Made by a program: the position numbers and the translations under genes. A DNA stretch of 64,000 nt from Acanthopleura granulata (taxonomy: Eukaryota; Mollusca; Polyplacophora; Chitonida; Chitonidae), in the NCBI GenBank assembly GCA_016165875.1, contig JABBOT010000014.1:3511022-3575021 (forward strand). Direction: 5' to 3'. The notes beneath the pieces were generated by a model. It was given only the letters and a program-made list of their open reading frames with translations, was not told the DNA's origin and ran no database searches. Below are positions 1 to 12,100 of this stretch, in pieces (position 1 is the stretch's first letter; each line of letters begins with the position of its first letter).

Positions 1-2380
1 TCCTATCATTTTTACATGGAAATTTTTCCCCACAATTTTTATTTTTCAACCTGACTTACTTTGGACGGCATATTGCCATGAATATAATGGGTTGACATGT
101 TATTTTCTCCAGAAGGGTTTTTCCGATGGAGCTGAAATTTAAAACACAGACACAATACGTCGGGGCAAATTACGTGTGCAAAAATTATTTTCATGTCTTG
201 AAAACTGTAGAAATGCACTGATTACCGAAGTTGTCACGTGACCAAAAGTTTTTAGATTTAAATATTTTAAGTCTGCTACCTGACGTAGTTTGACGTCCTG
301 ATCACGAATCTGATCTTATTTTTTGTCTGCGACTTTCTGATTCAAATTAGGATCAAAGTATGAAAGATGCAATTTTCCCCATATGTGGAGGTCACGTGAC
401 TGAAAACCATTACAGCTGTAATGCTGAAAATTACAGAGTGCAAAGGGCCAGATATGCTCTATACAAAGTGGGGAAAAAGCAAAAGTTCCCCACATTTAGA
501 GGTCACATGATAGGAAACCTCTGTTGCTGTAAAGTTAATCATCGCTGAGCGCATTTGATGGGACGTGGGCAAAAAAATCAAAGCTGAACTGCTTCCACGC
601 TGGTTTTTAGTACAAGGTCCATTGTATATGATACCTGGTAGTCATGGGTTAAAGTTCTTTTTCAGTCTTTTCTGTATTTGTTCTCTTTTTTTTCTTGCCC
701 TGAAGTTATCGGGGGACTACCAGATGTGGTAAATAGGTAATAGTGTAGACCTCGGCAACGCTGTTGGATAACAGCTTTAATTATTGTTATTTTTAGTCCT
801 CACGTAAAATTGCAATACCTCCCAAACTGCTGAAGACAGAGAATCCAAAGTTTTCAGTCTTTACAATGAACATATCTAGCAACTTTTGACGTTGAGTGTC
901 CATTTGCTAGTCATGTGATTTAGTGGCCATTTTGAATTTTATTGTTAAGCTTAAAAACTCTTCTTCTTAGAAACAGATAAAGCTGTCGAGAGGAAATTCC
1001 ATTTGCTGTTTCTGCATGGATTGCCTGATGTACAAATCTGATGTGCAGATTAGGCTGTAATTAAGATCCAAACTTAGGTAAAAATTACATCGTCTCTAAA
1101 ATATTACTTAAAATGATTAACCAAACATACTGTCTGGTGCACCATGTTGTCAGGATTACAATTCTGCAAGAATTAGTTTCGTACATTGTATAGTTTTGAA
1201 GTTTGTGCTAGGAAACCAACGAAGATTTCTCAGAATTCTCCCATTTACATAACATGGGAGCAGTAGGTCAAAGACACAGTCTCTCCGCACCTGTGGTTTG
1301 GCCGGCATGAGTGGGGTATTCTTATTCTGTCTGGAGCCAGGAGCAGTACATCAGAAGCACAGTCTTTCCCTTATTTTCTTTTCACTGGCTTTTACCATGG
1401 CCCCAATGAACACTGTACCTAGCAGTCTCAGGTTCAAATCCAGATAAATCCTGCTAGTCTTTTTTCTCTCTTTTTTTTTCAAGCATCATGAAATTATTAG
1501 GCACTGTAGACTAGTGCTAGCTCTCTGAGGTTCTATTCCAGTCTGTTTCTTATCATTTTTATATGGAAATTTTTTCCCCACAATTTTTATTTTTCAACCT
1601 GATTTACTTTGGACGGCATATTGCCATGAATATAATGCGTTGACACGTCATTTTCTCCAAAAGGGTGTATCCGATGGAGCTGAAATTTACAAGGCAGACA
1701 CAATACGTGTGCAAAAATCATTTTCCTATCTTGAAAACTGTAGAAATGCACTGATTACTGAAGTTGTCAAGTGATGAAAAGTTTTTGAATTTAAACATTT
1801 TAAGTATGCTACCTGATGTAGTTTGACGTTCTGATATCAAATCTGATCTTATATGTTGTCTGCAGTGTATACTTTTGACGCAAATTATGATCAGAATTCA
1901 AAAAATGCAATTTTTTCCATATTTAAAGGTCACCTAACAGAAAACCGCGACATCTGTAATGCTCAAATTACAGAGTGCAAAGGGCCAGATATGTACTATA
2001 CAAAGTGTGAAAGAGCAATATTTCTCCACCTTTAGAGGTCACGTGATAGGAAACCGCTATAGCTATAAAACTGAACATCGCTGAATGCAGTTTACTATGA
2101 GAATGGAGATTATCTTTGCTGCGCTGTATTCTTTATGTCTTTTGTTATGGGCTATGGGCAAAGGATCAAAACTGAACTGTTTCCACGCTGGATTTCAGTA
2201 GTAGACCCATTCCATATGGGGGTTGTGGGTTCAAACCTAGTTGGGTTCATCCCTTCTCAAACTTTTCATTTTTTTTTTTCTCTTTTTTTATTACCATAAA
2301 GTTATCAGGGGACTACCAAATGTGATAAATAGGTAACAGTGTGGACCCCAGCAACGCAGTTGGATAACAGCTTTTATTAT
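1..2380. repeat. ~0.8 kb direct duplication upstream of first visible TERT exon
   Basis: Positions ~1-785 and ~1548-2380 are two diverged copies of the same sequence: both begin 'tatcattttta.atggaaat', run through 'ggacggcatattgccatgaatataatg', and end near 'ggataacagcttt'. The ~760 bp between them (786-1547) is not repeated. Copy 1 may continue beyond the window start. Open frames inside (360-548 and 1853-2035) are the same repeated stretch, not exons. This is intronic or 5' flanking DNA of TERT. Confidence 0.85.
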
Positions 2381-2536
2381 ACATTTTTTTTTTTTATAAA
2401 TTTTTCAGGTTGTAATGCCATGCTCAATTTTTTTCCCTTTTAACTGTTTACTACAACCCCAGTGGCCTTGTGCTTGGAGGTCAGGAGATCTGGGATATAT
2501 CTTGGGTGGGGTCATACCAGAGACTTAGAAAAATGG

Positions 2537-2798
2537 TGCGTTTTGCTGCCTTGCTTGGCGCTCAGCACTGTGAGGTTAGACCAAGGAAACAGGATTGGTC
2601 GGCCAAGTGTCAGTGTGATGTGACCTGGTGAGGTGTCAAGTCTGGTGTCTCTGACGTGATATTCCAGTGGTAGCAGCACTTTGGCTGCATGGACTCACCC
2701 TACCCCAAGACATAGTATATATGCATACTTAAAGAACTTCTCGTGGTTATATGATTGAAAAAGTGTTAAGTACATGTACGACTAAAAACCTAAGCATA
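2537..2798 (+). repeat. SINE-like repeat, second family
   Basis: Shares 'ggaaacaggattggt', 'gtgtcaagtctggtgtct', 'gatattccagtgg.agcagcac' and a 'tatatatgcatac' tail with copies at 10620-10875, 19556-19750 and (3' part) 48050-48235. A short unit dispersed at four places in the window. Confidence 0.75.
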
Positions 2799-2897
2799 CA
2801 TACATACATGCATACTATTTACTGCAGTAAGGGAATGAAGGACACTGGACATGCACTGTTGTATATTTTATTGTACAATCTGCTTACGTTGTTTCAG

Positions 2898-3174
2898 ATT
2901 GCATGAATTTTCACAGCACAGACATCCAAGCTCAGACAACAAAGCTTTTCCATTCAATGTTTGCTGAAGTTTTACCTTCTGAGCAGCATAGCAGCGCATC
3001 AAAGGTTGGGAACGTGACTGAACTTAAACATCTTGATGGTCAGCCACCTAGTGGGAGTGACCAGAACTGCAACAGAGAAGAGCTCACAGGGGAGGCAACC
3101 ACAAACAGGGGTGGACTATTGGCTGTCCTCACCCAAGTGAAATCACAGCTGGAACACATCCTAGCAAAGCACAG
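2898..3174 (+). CDS. TERT: TERT exon a (linker before RNA-binding domain)
   Basis: Acceptor gtttcag ends at 2897; donor gtatag starts at 3175. Encodes residues 1-91 and two bases of Arg92. The first ~70 residues are low-conservation linker rich in Ser, Gln and Asn. The last part (LLAVLTQVKSQLEHILAKHR) aligns with the helix before the CP motif of other TERTs. The first residues are the least certain part of the model. The following intron (3175-4214) holds nothing I recognise. Confidence 0.85.
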
Positions 3175-6100
3175 GTATAGCTAATAAAATAAAAAGTGAA
3201 GGTTAAGTCAAAATTGTAAAAAATTCTGTAAAATGACGTCCTTCGTAATTGACATGGTGTTAAAATATTGAATACTGAAGCCTCACATCAGTGAAAATGT
3301 TCAATTTTTTGAATCAAGCCCAGGGATTTTTCTGGCCAATTTCTTTTTAGAAATTCTGTTTGAAGAACTCAGAAAAGATCAAAAGCCAAGTTCATTCCAT
3401 AAAAACTCAAAACAGTATTTGTCTAAAAAAACTCAGTTTTCTGATATTTGTCATTCTGTAACGATAAGAAGAAAGTGGCTACAAAAACATGTGCAAGCCA
3501 TGGCTTGTTCCTCTCCTTCTGCTGGGTAGATCGAGAAGTTTCTGAGAAAAACAGAAGTGTTTTCTAGTCACATTTTTTCATCTTTACCTTTGTCTACCCT
3601 TCTGCGTGTCAATTTTTCTGTCCATCATGTTATTAAAAATGCTCAATGACTTGCTGATCTTGTTATTTCCACTCCAGTAGGCAAACCGAACAAAATTAAG
3701 CACAGCTGTGCAATATTGTTGTGGTCTATGGCCAAGATTTTAAGGTCAGAGCTCATATTTGGCCATCTAACATTGCACCTCTGAAACTCTTGAGCTGTAT
3801 CAAATTAGAGAAACTCTGTCGAGGGATTCCCTGGTATGCCACAGACTCTTGGGATTACACTGTCATTAGCCAGAATGACATTTATTCTACTTTCTATCGT
3901 TATCCTATTTTCAAAGCATTTACAGAGTTCACATTTTGCTTGTTAAACTACTGGCATTCCCCATAATGGATAGGTCGAACTGAAAAACCTATTGCAGTCG
4001 ATACATATATAACTGCTCCTGAAAATTATGTGACATTTAAACCGCAATTTAAAAAAATGTGGATCAGTTACGTAGAGAACTTACGGTGTAATTTGTAACA
4101 TTTCTGTTGTCCATAACTTGTCCTCTTTTATGTAATTAACTGAGAGGCAAGTAAAATAAATTGTTTTGCAAGAAGTTTTAAACCCTCTATAAAGACATGT
4201 TTTCGTCTACGCAGATCATGTCCATTCCGCCCATTGCTGAATCAGTACTGTGGTATTTCCAAGATGAAGAGACGTTGCAGGTGTTCAGTTGATGTCGGAA
4301 ACCCTTGTAAGATTGCACCTGTGTCACAAACAGCGCTGAGTATTCCTGATGACCTTTATCCTTCTGTTGAAAATCTTAACTCGGTTGTGGGTTCAAATCC
4401 AGCTGCTGGCATATATACACATAAGTGTATATGGACCGTACCTGTAACATGTTGGCTGGCTAGAGATACTGCAAGGCTTGTTTGTGTCTTGGTGGCCGGT
4501 TTGTTACTGTCTTGGTGGCTGGCTTGTTGCTGTTCTGGTGGGTGGCTTGTTGCTGTCTTGGTGGCCAGCTTGTTGCTGTCTTAGTGGGTGGCCAGCTTGT
4601 TGCTGTCTCGGTGGCTGGCTTGTTGCTGTTTTGGTGGGTGGCTTGTTGCTGTTTTGGTGGCCGGTTTGTTACTGTCTTGGTGGCTGGCTTGTTGCTGTTC
4701 TGGTGGGTGGCTTGTTGCTGTCTTGGTGGCCAGCTTGTTGCTGTCTTAGTGGGTGGCCAGCTTGTTGCTGTCTCGGTGGCTGGCTTGTTGCTGTTTTGGT
4801 GGGTGGCTTGTTGCTGTTTTGGTGGCCAGCTTGTTGCTGTCTCGGTGGCCAGCTTGTTGCTGTCTCGGTGGGTGGCTTGTTGCTGTTTTGGTGGGTGGCT
4901 TGTTGCTGTTTTGGTGGCCAGCTTGTTGCTGTCTCGGTGGCCAGCTTGTTGCTGTCTTGGTGGCCGAAGTAGTGCTGTCTTGTGGGACGGTTGTTGCTGT
5001 CTTGGTGGCATTCCGTGCTGCCTTCTTGGAATCTGTTGCTGTAAGCTGTCAGCAGCACTAAATGCCAATAAGGTGCTATTAATCCACACTTTAAGCTCAC
5101 ACTTCAGCTGAAAAACTGGGTATCAAAGGTTGGTCAGCTCCCCGAAAGAGTCTGTTGGTTATTCCGTGAGTATTCTAGTTTTCTCCTCCCGTGGCTCCAA
5201 CTAGTGTCTTCAAATAGTGAAATATTTTTTGGAATACAGCACAATTAAAGCCCCAATGGAATAAAAAAATACACTGTAGTTTATGGGTACATTATTATTT
5301 GTACATTTATGAATTATTAATTCATTAATATTTGACGTTTTAAACACTGACTCAGCTGATAGAATTTTCCCTCCCCTTGCAGAAGCAGTGGCAGCCTCTT
5401 CATTTACAGATGTCTGTGCTTCAGTGTATTCTCATTGGTACATGTATTTTTCTTGATACACCCCTTAACTGCAAAAGGTTAGGTTGGATGAGGAAACTAC
5501 ATGTGCGTGTGTGTGTTTCAAAAATACGTTGCTCATCAGCTGGTTTTAGTTAAATGTACAGTCAAACCTGCAACTATGGCCACCTGTAAGAAGTGTCCAT
5601 CTGCCATAAGCGCCCACTCTCTGTCGTGATCAAACAATTTTCCGTGTTAAATGAGCTGAAATATGCAGGCACCTGTCCAACGCGTCCAGCAGCCAATATA
5701 TTTTGCCGCCAAATTCTGTATCAACCTGTCCTACACGGCCGAGACTTTCAACAGTAACGATGATTGCCTCATTGGACATTCAAAAATTTCAAAATGAAGA
5801 CCACAGGCTTCAGTAGTTTTTGTAGTGATTAATAGTTGTAATTATAACCTGCCACTTTGTGAAGACAAGTGAAGTGTGAAGATTACTGGTCAGTGGCAGT
5901 GAAAGTCTATTGTTCTTTAATCAGGCTCAGCTGGTTATAGTCTGGACACCCCTGCACTGCTGCAGTGGATGAGGCCTGACCTCCTGTGGTTCCTTCCATG
6001 AATGGTTTCTTTGACAAATTATCTGGCTTGCTTGGCCATTATCTTTGCAGGCAAATGGTATTGTGTCTTCACTTTGCCTGTACCGAACACATGGTGAAAT

Positions 6101-9100
6101 TGATCGTCCTTCATGTGTACATTTTGTTGTTGTTGTTTCACCGGTAATGGCAAACATGATTGGCTGAATTTTCATACAGCTGAGCAGTCTGCCATTAAAG
6201 TTCAAAACTTTGTTAGCATAGTTATTTATACCTATGTAGGGGAAACTGGCACATGGAGGAGCCTGACAAAGATGGGAAGAAAGTTCTCCTGTCATACCTG
6301 CCCTTGCCTGAAACTCTTCCTGTAACTCTTCCTGTTAACTCCACACAATTTGAAATTTTTGAGTTATTATTTTACCACAATTGTTATATTTCTATGAAAT
6401 GTTTGTAGCAGAACACATTAGTGTTTTAACAATGATTGTAAATGATTATTATGTACATGTGTAGATTTCCTGAAACTGAATTCAGTTGTGATTTGGCTTG
6501 GTCTTAACAACCTGTCTTATGTGGTCAACTGTCATATGCGGTCACTTTTGTCGTCTCCCTTCACTGGTCACATACAAAAGGTTTGGACGTACTTTACATG
6601 GGCATAAATTTGTTTCTGTGAAATAAATCTTCTTGATATCAGAGGGTTTTCTGGTCGATTTCTGATTGTGGTAACGACAGTGAGAAATATTGGAGAAGTG
6701 AGGTTTAGACAAATTTTGTATCAAGTTTTCATGAAATCAATTGAGATTTTGATGCACTGGTAGTGAAAAAATATTTAGTTCTCTGATTTGTTCAGATTGA
6801 GTTTCTAAAAAGAAATTTGCTAGAAATCCCCATTAAGATGAAAGTACAGTGTGGCAAGTTTATGGTCATGTAGATATTGTTGAAGAACTGATTTATTTTA
6901 AAACTTTATTTTTGTTGTTGATTGCATGAATGCAGATGGGTGCTCTCAAGCAGTTGGTACCTCAGTCTTTTGCCGAGGGAGATGTAAGACCAGGAAGAAA
7001 TATGTCAGAATGAGCTTGTTGTTGAGTGATCATGTCCATCCCAGAACGGTAAGCTGTGATCAATCCTCCGGTGATCGTGCAGGCCTGTTTTTGTCGCACA
7101 CTTCCACGCAAAATGAGGGATAGTATGTTGGGTGCATCCGTCTGTTTCGCCATCAGTTTATGCAGGTTTTGTTTAGGCTATTTCCTGATCACGTTTGAAC
7201 AACCAGCTAGATCATTGTATGTGCATTTGCTGGCATCTGTCATGATTTCCTTGATACTGGCGGGTTGCTGGTTTCTTTGTAATAACTGCTTCAAATGTCC
7301 GTTTCTGTTAAACTTTTTGCACGGGTCCCACTAGTGGAGGGGTTTATAAACACATTTTAGCAGGTTATGCTCAGAAATGTTAAGATAAAACACCAATTTA
7401 TGCTTTCATAGAGCATGATAATTTTTAAAATTTAACATAAGTAGGTTTGATATGTTTACATTTTTTACTGGATTCAGGACAATATTTGATTAAAATTAAT
7501 TTGCAAGTGAATTAGTGACAAATTTTCTCACACATAATGTTCTTACAGACATCTTGGCCTTTTTTCCTTTCTGTTTTGGAGTGGCTGTGTGGTGAAATGC
7601 TTCTAATTCTGATGTATTTTTCAGCATAATGCTGTGAAACTTGGCACACATGTAGCTAAATAGTTAAGCTAAAAATGGGTCCCACAAATTCTTGATATCT
7701 TTTCTAATTTTAAAGATACTAGTAAAAGAACATCAAAGTTTCAACATTGTTTTAAATAGTACTTTATCCAAAATATTATTCAAAAAATTAAAAAATTTTG
7801 GCAAACAAATAGCATTTTGATTATTAGCTCTAATTTTTTTTTCAAACTTTCTGTTTATTTTGATTAATTTTAAAGATAGGTAATTTTTAAAAGTTTCTTT
7901 GAGATAAGCAGTTGTTTGGTTTTCAGAATATTTAAACATATGGCCATATTTGATCAGTATTTTGGGCTACAGAAGACAAAATGGGAAATTCTGCTTAAGA
8001 GGGATTCTAGCATCCTTAATCTTTGGTGGATGATTTCACAAAAAGTGCATTGCCATACAAGCATGATTGAATAATTCATCAATATTGCTTTGAACATAAA
8101 CCAAAATGAATGGTTTATGAAAGCAGTCAATGCTGTGGTTTTAATGAGAAACCTCATCCAGATAACATCATCGTAAACATAGGAATGAACAACAGTCTAC
8201 ACAGATTCCACCTGAATTACCTTTGATGGGAAAAGTTCCCCCCACCTAGTTATGTTTTGTCCACCTTGCAGGTGTTTCTCTTCCTGAGACAAATTTGCCT
8301 GCGTGTCATCCCACGGGAGATACTTGGTTGTCTGCACAACTGGAACAGATTCCTGAAGAATGTACGATCTCTGTTATCCATGGGACGGTACGATAAGATG
8401 AAACTGGAACATCTTCTCTACAAGATGAAGGTAAAGATGTAATAGATATGTGTGTGTCTTTTGCAACAGTTTCATTACATTCATTTATTTGTTTGTTTGT
8501 TTGTTTGGAGGTTTATGCTTTACCCAAGGATATTTCACTTATATGACAGCTGATGGCATTATGGTGTGAGGAAACCGGGCAGAGCTCAGGGAAAACCCAC
8601 AACCTACCTCTGGTTGCTGGCAGACCTTCCCAGGTACAGCCGGAGAGGAAGCCAGCAGGTTGCTGACAGATCTTATGTATAGCTGGGGATTAAGCCAGCA
8701 CTATAAGTTATCGTGAACTTCTGTTGATCACATTGGTGAGAGGGTCCTGGGTCATGACCAGTATGCCTTGGCCAAGGAACACCTTTACCATCGGGGAGTT
8801 TTGAGTTTGGACACTTTTATCGCTGGAGATAAAAGAAGTTCTAGTGTACCATGTGGCGTGTCAGAAATTTTTGGCCCACTTACTAAGTTTGATAGCATTT
8901 ACCATAACATAAAAGTCTTGTAAAGAGTTATTTACGGTAGAACAACGACGAAGAAAATTGAGGAGCTGAACTTTTTTGAACTTCAGAAGGTCCTGAAGAA
9001 ACCCTCTGGAACAGAGCAGGAAAGATGATCAGTAAATTAATGTCAACAAAGATTGCCTAACATTTTTCACTAGTCACATGATGCAGGAGGACTTATTCTT

Positions 9101-12100
9101 AACCTCAAACGACAAAAGAGTTGGAAATTACTGGAAGTACCCTTATTGTGGGTTATTCATTTTTGAAATACTATTGGGCAAAAGCCTATAGAAAAAAAAG
9201 TCACAATATCCGAAGTGTAAATGGATGATGTAAAGGCTGGTGTCCCTTCACACCGTCTGCCTCGGTCTTTGTACCTTGGTGTTGAAATGTTTGGCTTCAT
9301 TATACTCACAGTCTGCCTTGTTGTATGTTTACAGGTGAACTCTGTCAAGTGGCTGCCAGAAGCTGATCACAAAACACGAGTCGCCATGTTCTCCAGCTGT
9401 CTCTGGTGGCTTTTCAACAGCTATGTCATGACTGTTTTGAAGGTAAAGTACCTCAATTCTGCTAACTTTTCGATCATGTGATTGCCCTTTTTAAGCCAAG
9501 TTACTTGTAATTGTAATGTGAAACAGAGTTTCTTTTTTCTCACATAGTCAGTTTAATGAATGATATATCCATATATACTTTTCCTGAAAAAATGTTTTTT
9601 CTTTCTGCAATACTCATGTATGTGTCTGTCCCGAAAAAGAAGTAGAGTATAGTGTGGTATTAAGTGGTTCTGAAGTCAGAGATGAAAGAACAAACTTCTG
9701 CTTCAACCTTGAATGTTGTTTTAATCCGCAACAGTCAACAGCAACTGGACTTCATTGGTCAGTTATGGCGACACCGCTCTACTGTAAATATACAGTTTTA
9801 AAATCAGCACTATCCAGTGCTCTTGTGAAAGTTCGCTCATATCAGACCCTGAGATTTGCAGCATTTAGATGGTGTGGTGTGGGAAGAAATTTGGTTTGGG
9901 GCGAAATGTACTACATTGAAATTAGTTCTCTCTAATCTTTGACTGATTGGTTGGTGTTTATATCATGGCGGTCTGGTTTATGGGTGGAGGAAACCAGATT
10001 GCCTGGAGTAAGCCACCAACCTTCCACAGGCACTTGACAGACCTCTTTGCTCAAGGCCACTGCCGGAACAGAGTTGTATTTGAACACTCGTCCTCCTTGG
10101 TCAAGGGCTAATACATGAACCATCTGAGCTAGCACCTTGTTCCCTGTGCCCGGTTTCCCCCACTTTCATATCTGACAGTGTTACTAGTCAAATATTCCTG
10201 AGGTTAGCAATCTACATTCACCAATCAAATTTAAAATAAAGCACTTTTAGAAGTAGATGTGGAGGCACTTATTCACACAGTGGCTAATTTCCATCTTGGT
10301 AGATACCCAACAGTAGTTCTACTGCTGACACTGCATTCCCATCAAAACAAGAAATCTGTATGATATCCAGAAAATGGAGAACACATTTCAGACAAGAAAT
10401 TAGAACATTATTATTAGCACTTAGTCCAGTCTTTTGACGGCCGACGGTGCACAGTTCGAGGTCCATCCTGATGCTGTATTAATTTTTCGGAAAACGCTTC
10501 CACGTGAGCGACTGTTGGTATATGTACCAATGTATGTTCAAGATTTGGATAAAAAAACTTGATTTTTACTATTTTTTCAGACCACCTTGGTGGTTATTGT
10601 GTGTGTCCTGGGGTTGGGAGTCATACTGAAATCTAAAAATGTTACTTGTTGCTGCCTCACATGGCACTCACAGCTGAGCGGTTAGAGCCAGGAAACAGGA
10701 CTCGTTGGCGCAGTTTCAGTATAATGTGACTGGGTCAGGTGTCATGTCTGGTGTCTTGGGCGTGATGTTCCAGTGGCAGCAGCACTTGGGCAGCATGGAC
10801 TCGCCCTACCACAGGAGGATACTGTTTATGTACGTTCTAAGGACTCCTGATCATTATACAACTGAAAACTTATTGATATATGCATATACATGTATATACC
10901 CTTTTCCCCCCTCGTTTCCAGACATACTTCTACATCACAGACACAACTCGCTTCAGGAACAAGCTGTTTTTCTACAGAAAGCCTGTCTGGATTCTGCTGA
11001 GGAACCAGGCCCAGAGAGGTGGGTGGTGTCAAGCAGTGGTCGTTAGAGACATGTACGGGTATGGATGGGGGATGGCCAATGTATAACATGCTGTTTTCTA
11101 TCCCACTGTCACCCTAACCAGTGAGCATCACTCATGCACTTTCAACTAGTTCTTAAAATAAAGTGCAATCGAAGAATTGCTGGTAGTTGTCTTATGATAA
11201 GTTTTGATCCCAACTAATCTTTGTGCATGTAGGTGCCATCACTCCGAACACCTGGAAAAGTTTGTTAGTAACTTGCCAAGAGTTAGGTGGTTTATACCAG
11301 GTGCTTTTTAGTTTGGTTCTTAAAATAGAATGAAGGTAACTCAGAATATTGAAGTCAGTATATTGTCAGAGCCACTTAGGTTGTGCCATCAACAGGAAAT
11401 ATGTACAGTAAAGGATTATACAGGCTTATAAACATGTAGCAGTGTTGGGGGTGGGGGCGGGGGGGGGTTGCAAATATTCAAGAAATTACAAGCATGGTAG
11501 GGAGACAAATGAATGGTGGCGATGATCACATAGTATCAACATAATAGTGGGAGGGTAGTGGACGCATGCAATCTTGAGGAAAATGATGTACTTGTTGTTG
11601 GAACCAGAGCGGAGAAAGAGAGGGAGTTGTGTGGGGGCATGGGGTAACAGTGATGCAGAGAATTTAAACAAAATAAAACAAAGGGGAGCATGCACAAGAC
11701 CAGGTTATTTGAACACATACAGTTCTCTATAAGCTTTGATGTTGTGGTTTAGATCTGGCTGTTCCTGCTTTATAGTTATAGATTTGGAGTGGTTAGCTAG
11801 GGTATATAAGTCTGGCCCTGACAGATGTTCAGTGCAGACATGCGTTGTTACTTAGCTGTATAAGCTTTGTTTTCTGCCCCCCTCAGGTATCGTATTCCGT
11901 TGTATAAATTGTCATGTTTCATTTGACATACTTTTCTATCCAGCAATTGTTTTTTTTTGGCAGACAATCATTGTTACTTAGCTAAATAAGCTTTCTACCC
12001 CACTCATGTCATCCTGTCCTAAATACAATCCACAGAAGACAGGGAATAAAAGAATTCCACTCATCACAACCAGTCATTCTTCGTTTTATTTCCCAGTCAA

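Noticed and set aside
360..2035. Two similar ORFs of ~60 codons as possible TERT N-terminal exons
   Set aside because: Both come from the duplicated block, do not resemble the TEN domain and have no fitting splice pattern.
4460..5111. Long open frames (up to 209 codons) on both strands
   Set aside because: They are read-through of a stop-free minisatellite; composition is purely repetitive (ACCCLGG/QQQATH patterns) and both strands are equally open.
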